Origin: Rhipicephalus microplus
Taxonomy: Eukaryota; Arthropoda; Arachnida; Ixodida; Ixodidae
DNA length: 64,000 nt
Direction: 5' to 3'
NCBI RefSeq assembly: GCF_043290135.1
Contig: NC_134702.1
Location: 87,320,817 to 87,384,816, forward strand
Shown piece after piece: positions 11,144 to 22,190 of this stretch (position 1 is the stretch's first letter; each line of letters opens with the position of its first letter). Both the position numbers and the translations under genes were made by a program. The notes beneath the pieces were generated by a model, which was not told the DNA's origin, did not search any database, and saw only the letters and a program-made list of their open reading frames with translations.

Positions 11144-13936
11144 CCGCCGCCGTGGTCAGTTGCTTCGCAGCTGCTGGGGACTGAGGGCCGTGAGTTAATA
11201 GAGGGTGTTAAATGGGATATAATAGGGCTCAGTGAGGTTAGGAAGACAGATGAGGCCTATACGGTGCTACAGAATGGGCACGTCCTTTGCTACAGGGGCT
11301 TGGCAGACAGAAGAGAACTGGGAGTGGGGTTCCTAATTCACAGAAACATAGCTGGCCACATAGAGGAATACTATAGCAATAATGAAAGGGTGGTAGGTAT
11401 CGTAATTAAACTGAATAAAAGATACAAGATGAAGGTAGTACAGGCTTACGCGCCTACATCCAGCCATGATGACGCTTCAGTTGAAAGCTTCTATGAAGAC
11501 GTGGAATCGGCAATGAGTAAGGTAAAAACACAGTATACTATAGTGATGGGCAACTTTAATGCAAAGGTAGGGAAGAAGCAGGCTGGAGACAAGGCAGTAG
11601 GAGATTTTGGCATCGGTACAAGAAACGCCAGAGGAGAGCTACTAGTAGAATTCGCAGAACGCAATAGTTTACGGATTTTGAATACCTTCTACCGAAAACG
11701 AGAAAACCGCAAGTGGACATGGAGGAGCCCTAATGGCGAAAATAAGAACGAAATAGACTTTATAATGAGTGCACACCCTGGAATCGTGCAGGATGTGGAA
11801 GTGATTGGCAAGGTACGATGCAGTGACCATAGAATGGTACGGTCTCGAATTCGCCTAGACTGTACGGTCTGGTACGGTCTCGAATTCGCCAAGAAACCAA
11901 TCAATCAGCTAGCACTGAGAGGGAAAGTACAGGAATTCAGAGTGTCGCTGCAGAACAGGTACTCGGCTCTTAGTGAGGAAACCAACCTTAGCGTAGATAC
12001 AATGAATGATAATCTGACGAGTATCTTTACGGAGTGTGCAGTGGAAGTTGGAGGCAGGGTAGTTAGACAGGACACTGGCAAGCTTTCCCAGGAAACGAAG
12101 AACCTAATTAGGAAGCGTCAAATTATGAAAGTGTCAAGTACAACAGACAAAATAGAACTGGCAGAGCTTTCGAAGTTGATTAATCGACGTAAGGTATGCG
12201 ATGTAAGAAGGTATAACATGGAGAGAATTGAACACGCTCTGAAAAACGGAGGAAGTGTCAAAGCATTGAAGAGGAAACTTGGGATAGGCAAAAGTCGGAT
12301 GTATGCACTAAGGGACAAAGAAGGCAAAATAACTACCAATATGGATAGGATAGTCAAAATAGCGGAGGAGTTTTACAGAGATCTGTACAGTAGCCGAGAC
12401 AACCACGACCTTAATACCATAAGAACTAGCAGTAACCCAGATTACACCCCACCAGTAATGATAGAAGAAGTCAGAAAAGCTTTGGGGAGCATGCAAAGGG
12501 GCAAAGCTGCTGGTGAGGATCAGGTAACATCAGATCTGCTGAAAGATGGAGGACAGATTGTGTTAGAAAAACTAGCCACCCTGTTTACGAGGTGTGTCCT
12601 GACGGGAAGAGTACCAGAGTCTTGGAAGAACGCTAACATCATCTTAATACATAAGAAAGGAGATGACAAGGACTTGAAGAATTACAGGCCGATCAGCTTG
12701 CTCTCTGTAGTATACAAGCTATTTACAAAGGTAATTGCTAACAGAGTAAAGAGAACCTTAGAATTCAATCAACCAAAGGAACAAGCAGGATTTCGAACAG
12801 GCTACTCAACAATTGACCACATTCATACTATCAATCAGGTAATAGAGAAATGCTCAGAGTATAACCAACCACTATACATAGCCTTCATAGATTACGAGAA
12901 GGCGTTTGATTCAGTAGAAATATCAGCCGTCATGCAAACACTGCGGAATAAGGGCGTCGATGAAGTATATACAAATATTCTGGAAGAAATCTACAGGGGA
13001 TCAACTGCTACCATAGTGCTTCATAAAGAAAGCAACAAAATACCAATCAAGAAGGGTGTAAGGCAGGGGGACACAATTTCCCCAATGCTATTTACCGCGT
13101 GCTTACAGGAGGTTTTCAGAAGCCTAGAATGGGAACAGTTAGGGATGAAAGTCAATGGAGAATACCTTAGTAACCTGCGCTTCGCCGATGACATTGCATT
13201 GCTGAGTAACTCGGGGGACGAATTGCAACTCATGATTGCGGAGTTAGACAAGGAGAGCAGAAAGGTGGGTCTTAAAATTAATCTGCAGAAAACGAAAGTA
13301 ATGTACAACAACCTCGGCAAAGAGCAGCGCTTCGAGATAGGTAATAGTGCACCTGAAGTTGTAAAAGACTATGTCTACTTAGGGCAGGTAATAACCGCAG
13401 AGCCGAACCACGAGATTGAAGTAACTAGAAGAATAATAATGGGGTGGAGCACATTCGGCAAGCACTCTCAAATTATGACAGGTAGATTGCCACTAACCCT
13501 CAAGAGGAAGGTATATAACAGCTGCATCTTGCCGGTACTTAGCTACGGAGCAGAAACCTGGAGACTTACTAAGAGGGTTCAGCTTAAATTGAGGACGACG
13601 CAGCGAGCAATGGAAAGAAAAATGGTAGGTGTAACCTTAAGAGATAAGAAGAGAGCAGAGTGGATTAGGGAACAAACGGGGGTTAAGGATATCATAGCTG
13701 AAATCAAGAAGAAGAAATGGACATGGGCAGGGCATGTAGCGCGTAGACAGGATAACCGCTGGTCATTAAGGGTAACTGACTGGATTCCCAGAGAAGGGAA
13801 GCGGGTTAGGGGGAGACAGAAGGTTAGGTGGGCAGATGAGATTAAGAAGTTTGCGGGTATAAATTGGCAGCAGCAAGCACAGGACCGGGTTAACTGGCGA
13901 AACATGGGAGAGGCCTTTGTCCTGCAGTGTACGTAG
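11144..13936 (+). CDS. RTE-type endonuclease/reverse transcriptase
   Basis: This frame is open for 930 codons after the stop at 11141-11143 and has no in-frame ATG near its start. It would nick target DNA and copy the element's RNA in the nucleus. Endonuclease blocks in order are WDIIGLSEVRK, GVGFLIHR, VQAYAPT, MGNFNAKVG (Asn where GDFNA usually has Asp), WTWRSPNG...EIDFIM and SDHRMV. Reverse-transcriptase blocks are YRPISLLSVVYKLFTK, QAGFR, AFIDYEKAFDSV, GVRQGDTISPMLF, the catalytic FADDIALLS, and YLGQVIT. The C-terminus has the WAGHVARR motif typical of the clade and ends VLQCT. Length is close to the family norm, with the N-terminal part of the endonuclease missing. RT residues look intact. 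Mobility is doubtful because of the damaged 5' end and the Asp-to-Asn change. Confidence 0.85.
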   Translation, partial: PPPWSVASQLLGTEGRELIEGVKWDIIGLSEVRKTDEAYTVLQNGHVLCYRGLADRRELGVGFLIHRNIAGHIEEYYSNNERVVGIVIKLNKRYKMKVVQAYAPTSSHDDASVESFYEDVESAMSKVKTQYTIVMGNFNAKVGKKQAGDKAVGDFGIGTRNARGELLVEFAERNSLRILNTFYRKRENRKWTWRSPNGENKNEIDFIMSAHPGIVQDVEVIGKVRCSDHRMVRSRIRLDCTVWYGLEFAKKPINQLALRGKVQEFRVSLQNRYSALSEETNLSVDTMNDNLTSIFTECAVEVGGRVVRQDTGKLSQETKNLIRKRQIMKVSSTTDKIELAELSKLINRRKVCDVRRYNMERIEHALKNGGSVKALKRKLGIGKSRMYALRDKEGKITTNMDRIVKIAEEFYRDLYSSRDNHDLNTIRTSSNPDYTPPVMIEEVRKALGSMQRGKAAGEDQVTSDLLKDGGQIVLEKLATLFTRCVLTGRVPESWKNANIILIHKKGDDKDLKNYRPISLLSVVYKLFTKVIANRVKRTLEFNQPKEQAGFRTGYSTIDHIHTINQVIEKCSEYNQPLYIAFIDYEKAFDSVEISAVMQTLRNKGVDEVYTNILEEIYRGSTATIVLHKESNKIPIKKGVRQGDTISPMLFTACLQEVFRSLEWEQLGMKVNGEYLSNLRFADDIALLSNSGDELQLMIAELDKESRKVGLKINLQKTKVMYNNLGKEQRFEIGNSAPEVVKDYVYLGQVITAEPNHEIEVTRRIIMGWSTFGKHSQIMTGRLPLTLKRKVYNSCILPVLSYGAETWRLTKRVQLKLRTTQRAMERKMVGVTLRDKKRAEWIREQTGVKDIIAEIKKKKWTWAGHVARRQDNRWSLRVTDWIPREGKRVRGRQKVRWADEIKKFAGINWQQQAQDRVNWRNMGEAFVLQCT
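11836..11890 (+). repeat. 35-bp tandem duplication inside the RTE ORF
   Basis: The 20-mer GGTACGGTCTCGAATTCGCC occurs at 11836 and again at 11871. The period of 35 is not a multiple of three, yet the frame remains open on both sides. It lies in the linker after the endonuclease SDH motif. Confidence 0.85.
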
Positions 13937-13964
13937 TCAGGCTGATGATGATGATGATGAATTA

Positions 13965-14480
13965 CTACATTGAAGGGGGCTAATAAACGTGCACGAATTG
14001 AATGATAAAAGACAAAACTACAAAACAAATATTCTGCATGACGTCTTCAGCACATCTAGAATACCTCTGCAGCAGTTCCTTTTACGAAATAGGAAGTTTT
14101 GCGACGTTCATAAAATGTTTTAGATGGTCTTATTGAGTGATTTTAGCCGGACATTAGACGAGACGATGAACTTTTCTAAACCTTTACCTTGTATACAATG
14201 AATACTCCTAGACATTTTTATTGTTTCTGATGAGCGTTAGGAAAACGTTAATTTTCCGTTTTGTGCTACCTGGGCATATATCTCATCGTAGATCATCATT
14301 GCAGTTGTGCGAACTCGGCTATCAACATTCACAACAGACGGTTACTTAAATTCGTGAACAAAGCACTCGTACCCCCTTCTAAATTTGTAAAGAAGCTACA
14401 CATGCCATTGGCAAAATGGCAGAGTGGAATTTTACAAAGAATTTGGCTGCGGGAATGAGCCCCATCACCAACAAGAAACA
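13965..14480. other. No recognised feature
   Basis: AT-rich sequence after the RTE tail, without recognisable coding or repeat content. Confidence 0.45.
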
Positions 14481-14485
14481 CACAC

Positions 14486-14533
14486 AACAGGCCTGTTCAC
14501 AACAGGCCTGTTGGGTTGCACAACAGGCCTGTT
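14486..14533. repeat. Three copies of the perfect palindrome AACAGGCCTGTT
   Basis: Copies start at 14486, 14501 and 14522, separated by 3 and 9 bases. Each is its own reverse complement, and the copies can also pair with one another. Confidence 0.85.
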
Positions 14534-14539
14534 CGTGAT

Positions 14540-17500
14540 TTGCAGCATTCAGCTACACAGCGCAGCCAAGACAAGACAATGCGAATGACACATATACACT
14601 GTGCACGTAAACAATTGGCACGTAAACGCGACAAGGCGAGCGAATTCCAAGTGCATGTGCGCTTTGTATGTATGTCCATGTGTCATTCGCCTTGTTCCGC
14701 CTTGGATGCGCTATATACTTGGAAGCAACAAGGAAAAAACAGAGGTACATGGCCAATAACTGCAAATAATGGTCTCGCCTACTAACCACATGTTTCCGGA
14801 AGTGGTGAGGTTCATTAATATTTCTGTCCTGAACTCTGAATGGGGTGAAATCTAAACGATCTGCTGCAACAATCTTTCCACATCAGTGAACAGATGACAA
14901 GCAGCATTGTTACCTAAGAAAAAGCAGCTGCGTATTCTGAAATAACGCTCACCATCCATGCACACAAACACAAACACACACACAAACCCACAAAAACAAA
15001 CACACACACAAAAAACACACACACACACACAAAATAACCAGCGTAGCAATCGAGTTCTGGACGAAGTCCATGGATCTGACTGGCCTATTTAATGTAAGCG
15101 AAGTTTCGTGCCCAAGAACAAAAATCTGATGATGATGCGGGGCGTAGGGCTGGCAGTTCCGACCACAATATTTTTCAGCGTGCACAAAAATTTGTGTGCA
15201 TAGCGCTCTAGCATTTGCACTTTCATCGTGAACTGTGGCTGACGTCTGCAGCAGAGCTCTGGAACTATCGCACCACCATTTAGATCCCGACGAGTATCAT
15301 CTATGCGGGAAAATTAAGCACGCCGGAGATTGGCTTGAAATGACTACTGCTATACAAGACAGGCTCCTGATGGCTATACTCAACTCTATCACGCTTGGAT
15401 CAGATAAGAGACGTCAACGCGTCTCATGTTTTAGCACTCGGAAAATAAGGGAATCTTGCATACGCTATAGATTTCACAGGGTGAAAGAGCTATGAACGTT
15501 TGCACCAAACGAGCACCACTATAGCGCAACAAACCAGCAGCCTTAATAAGGCACGTGTCATTTTAAATAGGTGCCAAAGAAGAAGGTGCAGTAGTTCCGA
15601 GAGTACTTCCATTCTAACGGTCCTCGCTCATACGGAAATCGCCAGGAAAGCGACTTTTGTTCGCTCTCGAGGGATGTTGTTTTTGTCCGAAAATACAAAA
15701 CACGTGTGGCAATGGCTTCTGACTACTAAAACATAATGTATCAAAATGGCGCTAATCTTGCTTTGTTTCACGCTGCTCTGAAGAAGCTTGACGGCTCTAG
15801 CCTCAGCGCTGAATGAGCCTTCATTGCGCATCGTCATCGTGGGTGCGTAAGATTGGGTGAATTATATCAAAAGAATAAAGAGTCTCGTGTGCCTATCTTG
15901 TGCTCTGTTTCTTTACCCCCTCTGGTTGTTATTGAATCAATCTCTGCGCACACTTTTGTTGATAGCGTCGTCGCTTAACTCTTCATGCACGACCATATCG
16001 GCATCAGGGCACTAAAAGTTCCGCTCAAGCATTTGTTGGTAACGCCAATAATTGCGTGACAACAACAAGACTACAGTGATTAACTACCCCAAGCTTTTGC
16101 CATTGCGGGAGTGTTTTTCAAGTGCCTTCACTGCCGAACAGAGAGAAATGCACTGAACTTCATTGACATCCACTGGGGACAAATATATTTATTTGTTTTC
16201 ACGAGAGCTTCGTTCTTGAGGGCTTTCACTACTAAAGAATCTTCTGCATGTGACCATCTGTGGTACCTGAACAATCTCGTCGGGTCATGGTAAATTTGCG
16301 AGCTTACTTACCAATATGCAGTCATAAAAGAAAAATAAGCAATTCAAGTGGAGAAATTTTAAATGCTCAAGCGAAGTACACCACTAAATGCACCACTAAC
16401 GAGAAACAATGTCTCGGTTTAGATTGACAAATTGCACTCGGAAAACTCTAGCACCAAATGCTGCACGATTTTAAGTTTGTTATTAGCAGGAGAAATCAAG
16501 GTTGAAATTTCTTTTTCAAATTTCGCATCGAAGTCTCGGCGCGTGACGTCAGAAATTTTCAATGCATTTTTTTTCTAATTTTGCACTATTAGTGCGACGA
16601 AACATTCTAAAACTTCGTGCGCTAGGTCGATGGCGCCTCACGTGTAAATTTAATTCATTTTTATCGGTTAGACATACGTAGAACCAAATTCGAAAGGCAT
16701 GACGTCAAGGCGTTTAGTGCGAGTCTAAAGCCAGCGTTTCCACCTGCATTCCCGTTTCACATGTTTTGGAGTTGTATTATGGTACGAGAGGTGTTTGAGA
16801 GATTGTAAAATTGTAATTTATAGTACGTGAAGAGTATTTTTGCTCTTCAAAGGCATCTTAAGGGTGCATAAACGTAGCCCTTGACACATTTCAAGCGTTC
16901 TTAAGGAATTCAAGAACAGTACGGTTTGAGTCCCTCTCCAGTGCTCTCAATCACGTCCCGCTTGTGTAAAGACACGATCGATCGCTGCAAGCCTAAAAGC
17001 AGGTTGATAAGGCGCGTGTCGTTATATTCTTCTCGCGAAGCCTTAGGCATTGCGCACCGCCATCAGATTCTCTACGTGATTATAGCACGAGCAAACACGT
17101 GTTCGAGAAGCATACTGGTTCGCCTTTTGTAGAACGCCGTAAATTCGGAGACAGAGCACGTACAATGCGGTGATTTCACGAAAATATTTGCGAATTTAAA
17201 GCCCCGAGGAACGTGAAAGGCCTGCGCATCTCATACTTCTAGGGAAGAAGCATTCGTGAACATGCGTGCAAGTGTACATTACGACTAGTGATACAGAGAG
17301 GTGTTTGAAAGTGCGCCATCAAATTATTATGCGGCCCTGCTTAGCCAGGGATTCGAGACTCGCAATGAGTTTTGAAGACCCTCATGAGTCTGTTCTTTTA
17401 AGGAAGAGATTAGATGAACACTGAGATGTGTGACACAATTTACCGAAAAATACAAGCATTGACATCTTCCTACCGCATATTACTCTGAGAGTATATATAC

Positions 17501-17700
17501 TGTTGGTGTTCGGCATGGAACGGACGAGAGAAAAAAAAGTCACAGCTTTGCCGCAGAGGCGAAGCACTGAGCGCGATAGCAACAAAATGGAAGGTCACGC
17601 GCAGAATGGCAAGGCGATAGAAACGTGCCCCGCGTTTCTCACACACAAATGACGCATGAAACGTACTGAGAGGTGTAGATGAACGCGGATAGCGTTTGCG
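14540..17700. other. Gene-poor stretch with one CA-rich microsatellite
   Basis: I recognise no gene. The tract at 14959-15030 is CA/CACAAA-rich. The 16.4-16.8 kb part (two gacgtca motifs, T-rich) looks like an old repeat but has no second copy here. Confidence 0.45.
14959..15030. repeat. CA-rich imperfect microsatellite
   Basis: Runs of CACACA are interrupted by CAAA and CCCA variants over about 72 bases. Confidence 0.85.
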
Positions 17701-17702
17701 AA

Positions 17703-17772
17703 GTCCTCTACTACGGTGTCTCTCATAATCATATGGTGGTTTTGGGACGTTAAACCCCACGTATCAATCAAT
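17703..17772 (+). mobile_element. Ruka-like SINE, 3' part only
   Basis: It begins at cctctactacgg, runs through tgggacgttaaaccccacgtatcaatcaa, and lacks the tRNA-like head. A few bases differ from the other copies. Confidence 0.8.
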
Positions 17773-17915
17773 TCAGTTAAGTGCCGATGGTCTCTTGGAT
17801 CAGGCTGAGTGCACATTGCGTCAATGGTTACTGGAGTCCTAGATTAAGTAACCCACCCTTGCCGCTCCCTGGTCCCTCATGTTTTTGAATAAAGTTGTTC
17901 AGTCAATCAGTAAGA
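17773..17915 (+). mobile_element. Possible LINE 3' end
   Basis: The segment ends in gaataaagttgttcagtcaatcag, resembling the AATAAA-plus-short-repeat endings of I-like tick LINEs. No coding sequence precedes it, so the call is tentative. Confidence 0.3.
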
Positions 17916-18039
17916 GCACACTTCCTTTTAAAAGAAAATCTAAATGGCAAACACCAACGTCATTGCAAGGCACGTAGGAAAAAAATGAAACAGATTGATG
18001 AGTGTGGCAAGTTGGGTGGCTTGGTAAAGATGAATAACT

Positions 18040-18302
18040 TTAAAATCTTAGCGCCAAAAAATACGCAGACAAAAGGAAGAGACGTAGACAACATGAACGC
18101 AACTCCAAACCACGTTTATTTGACAACACGCATGAATATATATCAACTCAAATTGCAGCTATCTCAAGCCTTTCTTTCTTACAGATAAAGTACTATGAAA
18201 CATCATAAAAAAACAAGAAACGTATAGTAAGCAACTAAATATTGTGCTCATGTTTTCTACGTCTCTTCCTTTTGTACGCGTATTTTTCCACGCTAATATT
18301 TC
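18040..18302. repeat. Imperfect inverted repeat around an aaaggaagagacgtag motif
   Basis: Sequence around 18040-18100 (tacgcagacaaaaggaagagacgtag...) reappears reverse-complemented around 18238-18302. The arms are about 60 bases with several mismatches and are separated by about 140 bases. It may be a foldback or non-autonomous element. Confidence 0.65.
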
Positions 18303-18539
18303 GAAGGTATGAAACAGATTGAATGCAGCCATGTTAATTGTGTTGGTGACGGTTGATGACACTGCGTTGCTTTAATGATTTTCACTCAGTCTAAGTAAAC
18401 AGATACAACATTAGGCTTCTTATTTATAGAAACTGCCTTTCGGAGTTCGCTTTACAATCAGCAATCGTCCCATTTTATTTGCAACTGTATTACAGAACTG
18501 TTATGTGAAGCTGTGCCTTTACCTGTCCCCCTTTCCAAC

Positions 18540-18720
18540 AAGACGAAAGGAACAAGGTGAATTAACGCCCAGGACGTCTCCTTTCAAATTCCGGCCGTCC
18601 AGAGGGCCCGCGCGAGGGTGGTCAGGTTCAACCTGAACGTCCCCAAGTGGTCCTAGCCAGGTGACGTGGAGTTAACTCACGTCTATTGTGGACATAATTA
18701 AACTATTTCGCTCACTCACT
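18540..18720 (+). mobile_element. Possible LINE 3'UTR fragment
   Basis: A GC-rich segment is followed by acataattaaactatttcgctcactcactc. That ending resembles LINE tails of the form AATAAA...ACTCACTC. There is no coding support. Confidence 0.35.
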
Positions 18721-18940
18721 CTATTACAAATTAAAGACACTCAGGCGCATTTTGTGCTCCCATAAAATTCTGCCTATTTTTGGTTTTTACATTTGTCTAA
18801 TTTTGTTTTAGTAGGCTTCTACTGACAACCAAGGTTACATATGTATTTCGTTCACCACGTGGTTTTAAAAAGACGAATTTGGAAAGGATGTTTTAATTGC
18901 TGGGAAGCAGACGTGGATTACATGATTTGTCATGGCCCTC

Positions 18941-18991
<51 letters not shown>

Positions 18992-19019
18992 TATATTTAT
19001 TTATTCATTTATTTATTTA
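18941..19019. repeat. (TTTA)n microsatellite
   Basis: About 20 TTTA/ATTT units with one ATAT and one ATTC interruption. It may be the tail of a minus-strand LINE, because AAATAAAT tails end other LINE copies here. Confidence 0.9.
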
Positions 19020-19431
19020 GTCAAGCTGTTCCTACACCCATTGGCACTGGTGAGACTGGCCGGCAAACTATATATAACACTAGGGCTTTGAAATTGGGAA
19101 CTATTCATAGTAAGGTATGCGGACAACGATGACGTGAAGGCGGTGCCATTCAGCCGCTATCACTTGGAGGAAATAATTGAAATAATAGTTTATGTAGAAG
19201 TTCCTTTCGTATATATGAAACCGGTTAGAACGCATGAGGGCATGCATATATGAACCCGGGATAGAATGAACAGGTATTGTTTCAGCCAACAGTTCATGAA
19301 ATATATCAAGAGAAAAATCGGTCCGAAAGCGATCGGCGCGGAGAGGGCCCTTTCGGCGGAACTAGCCGCCGCCGAACCGGATTCGGAGCACTTTCGGCGG
19401 CCGGAATGCTCAGTGTCAACGCGGCCTTAGG

Positions 19432-20425
19432 GGCGAAGCTCTTTATAGCGGCACCCGTTCGTTTCCCGTAGGATGTAACAAGTATAACATTTTGACCTCC
19501 AAGGTGGTGCCGGTGAGAAACTTCTTCTGTGCGTTGTTGAACAATAAAAAATAGTGCTCAATGTACATATCAATGGCTGCTAATGGGGAATGAGACACAG
19601 GAGCATTCGGCTTTTAGTTAACGCGCGGGCTGAGATCACCATTAGCAGCCATTGGCATGTACATTGAGCACTATCTGACAAGAAAGGGTTGCTACGTTAT
19701 ACTCGCTGGGTGTAACCTCCTTAGCTTCAGAAAGGATTAGCGAGCGTTGAGCCGCAGTGCCACGAATACAATGAACTTGTATATACCATGAATGAACTGA
19801 AGGTGGTTGAAAATGGGAAGTAGATACGAAGCGCAAGCCGTAAGAAAGTAAAAGCCGAACTCTCCGCCTCTCATTTCCCATTAGCAGCCATTAGCATGTA
19901 CATTGAGCACTATCTGACTGAAAAAGTTTGCTACGTCATACTCGCTGGGCGTAATCTCCTTGGTTTTCGAAAGGTTTAGCGAGCGTTCGGCCGCAGCGCC
20001 ATGAATACAGTGAACTAGTATATACCATGAACTCGAGGTGGTTAAAGGTGGGAAGTGGACCCGAAGCGCAAGCCGTAAGAAAGTGTGCGTGTGCCACCTC
20101 TCCTTTAGTCCTTGGAATGTCCGCTGGATGGCGGTGCTTCTATATGGGGAATATATGATGAAAAGATGCGAGATGGTGGTACTTGGAGTGTTGAATAGAT
20201 GGTCGAACGGACACATAAACAGATGCATGCATGGACGCATGAACGGACGCAGGGGCGGCTGCATGGACGAACGCAGGGACGGACGCACGAACAGATGCCC
20301 GCACGGACGGGCTGATGGACTCATGGACGGTCACACTGACGGACGCATGGACGGACGGAAGCAAGAATGAATGGACGGAAGAATTCTTCGCCCCACTCTC
20401 CATCATTCACTCCGTGGATATGCTG
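19432..20425. repeat. Composite tick repeat with inverted GGGGCGAAG ends
   Basis: It starts with ggggcgaagctct at 19434 and ends with ttcgcccc near 20391, followed by catcattcactccgtggatatg. Inside, a ccattagcagccattggcatgtacattgagcac block occurs inverted at 19553, then direct at 19638 and 19878. Two tandem units of about 240 bases (tataccatgaa...gcgcaagccgtaagaaag) follow, then a minisatellite. A reverse-oriented relative lies at 33.78-34.41 kb. Confidence 0.7.
20190..20375. repeat. Degenerate (GGACGGACGCAT)-type minisatellite
   Basis: Tetramer-based units of ggac/gcac/gcat (for example acggacgcatgg) recur about fifteen times. The same array appears reverse-complemented at 33.83-33.97 kb. 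Confidence 0.8.
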
Positions 20426-20678
20426 CCTTTTTTTTTTCGTTTGACTTTCCTTCATATTTTTTTCTCTTGTTAGCCCAACGCGCCGCGCGCAGTAGGCACA
20501 TGGGTGGTTAATCTGGTCGCTTTTTAAGCGTCTTTTCCTGTGATTTCTTCTTGATTCTTTTTGCTCCGAAAAAGCACAAGTGTCTGATGCTTTATTTGCA
20601 CTTCTTTTTCAGGCGCAGAGATCGGTCGCCTGATCCTGATTGACACTTCAACTATACAGGGACAATGTTTTTCACGGA

Positions 20679-20915
20679 ACCCCGCAGTAGTGGCGTAGTG
20701 GCTAAGGTATTCGGCTGCTGAACCGCAGGTCGCGGGATCGAATACTGGCTGCGTCGGCTGCATTTCTGATGGAGGCGGAAATGTTGTAGGCCCGTGTGCT
20801 CAGATTTGGGTGCACATTAAAGAACCCCAGGTGGTCGAAATTTCCGGAGCCCTCCACTACGGCGTCTCTCATAATCATATGTTGTTTTTGGGACGTTAAA
20901 CCCCACATATCAATC
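20679..20915 (+). mobile_element. Full-length Ruka-like SINE with target-site duplication
   Basis: tRNA-like head: gtggctaaggtattcggctgc, then ggtcgcgggatcgaatac. The complete body and an atcaatc tail follow. It is flanked by aatgtttttcacgga (20664-20678) and aatgtttttgacgga (20916-20930), a 15-bp duplication with one mismatch. Confidence 0.9.
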
Positions 20916-20930
20916 AATGTTTTTGACGGA

Positions 20931-21788
20931 TGTATTTACTGTGAATAAACCATGCATATTTAAACCGTAAGAAACCATTTTCCTTGCCCACCCCATTATT
21001 TAAATAGTAAATTCTGCGTGTTGAGATAGTTTTAAAAGACATTGCCCTAGGTGTAGTGTATTTAAATTCTAATATGCATTCAAAGTATATGAGAAAAAAG
21101 GTCCATTCAAGTGTACGAAGTGAATCTTCACGCGGCGAAGCTATGGATATCGTTGATTTTTGTGTAGTTTTCTCCATATAACTTATATTGAGTAACAAAT
21201 ATATATGTATAAAAATACATATAGAAATGTATATTTCATTCACATTTCAGTCGTCTTAGGTGATTCAAGAAGAATTTGGAAAATCTTTGAGTAAGAAATT
21301 TGCAAACCAAAACCACCATCTTGCCGGTAGCAAGATACAATAATAACACGGGTAATTTAATAGGATATATAGCACTCAACGTCGGCGTTTGTTTACACAT
21401 TTACTTCAGGGCCCTCAACACTTAGACACACTTTAGTAGAGATCAACTCATCAACATTCTTCTCGATAGGTTATCTCTGCCGGGAAGAACGATCTTTTAC
21501 CTTATAACTGCCATATTGTCACGAGACTTCAGAAGTGCAAGGGGCTTTCAATTAGCCATGATGTAGCCAGCTCTTTAAATCGCATCCGTTGCGGCTGGAT
21601 CTCGAGCGATGAAGACGCACGTGTTTTTTGTTTCTTTTTCAGGGTTAGAGCTGCTCTTGCTCCCAAACCTTTACATGCAGGTGGCATTATCCCTCTTACA
21701 AAAAACAAAAAAAATAAGAGAAGAAAAGAAGATACTTAGCATTGCCCCGATGCTCTAACATAGACGCGTAAAAAAAGGAAATAGAAAT
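20931..21788. other. No recognised feature
   Basis: AT-rich sequence without recognisable coding content between two SINE insertions. Confidence 0.45.
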
Positions 21789-21802
21789 ACCAGAGAAACG
21801 AA

Positions 21803-21955
21803 TTGATTGATTGATTGATTGATTGATCGATTTATCTATTGATTGATATGTGGGGTTTAACGTCCCAAAACCACCATATGATTATGAAAGATGCCGTGGT
21901 GGAGGGCTCCGGAAATTTCGACCACCTGGGGTTCTTTAACGTGCACCCAAATCTG
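21803..21955 (-). mobile_element. 5'-truncated Ruka-like SINE with perfect 14-bp target duplication
   Basis: On the minus strand it runs from gatttgggtgcacgttaaag to a long (caat)n tail, lacking the tRNA head. accagagaaacgaa occurs at both flanks (21789-21802 and 21956-21969), so truncation happened at insertion. Confidence 0.9.
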
Positions 21956-22190
21956 ACCAGAGAAACGAAAGTAGCAAATAAAGATTGTGACAAAAAGAAA
22001 AAAAACAACGAACGAGCAAGAATTTTCACGAAAATGAATGAAGAACACAAAGACCGGTGAATGACAAAAATTAGGCATATCCCACCTACCTGCGGATCGA
22101 CGTTAGGCGAAGCATGCGGAGGGAAGGCGACCATGTTACAATTTTAGGGGCGAAGCTCCTTAGGGCGTGGGCTGTGCGTCCCCTGTTGCC

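Larger units (their letters stand above)
11050..13962 (+). mobile_element. RTE-clade non-LTR retrotransposon, nearly full coding region
   Basis: One long frame joins an APE-type endonuclease to a reverse transcriptase. The element ends without poly-A in a (TGA)n run at 13943-13961 just after the stop. Short tandem-repeat tails are the norm for RTE elements. The 5' limit is uncertain: the sequence before 11144 does not give the usual endonuclease start, so the element is probably 5'-truncated or damaged there. Confidence 0.85.

Noticed and set aside
20190..20375. CRISPR-like or regularly spaced array
   Set aside because: The units are short, degenerate and without unique spacers. It is a minisatellite in a eukaryotic repeat.
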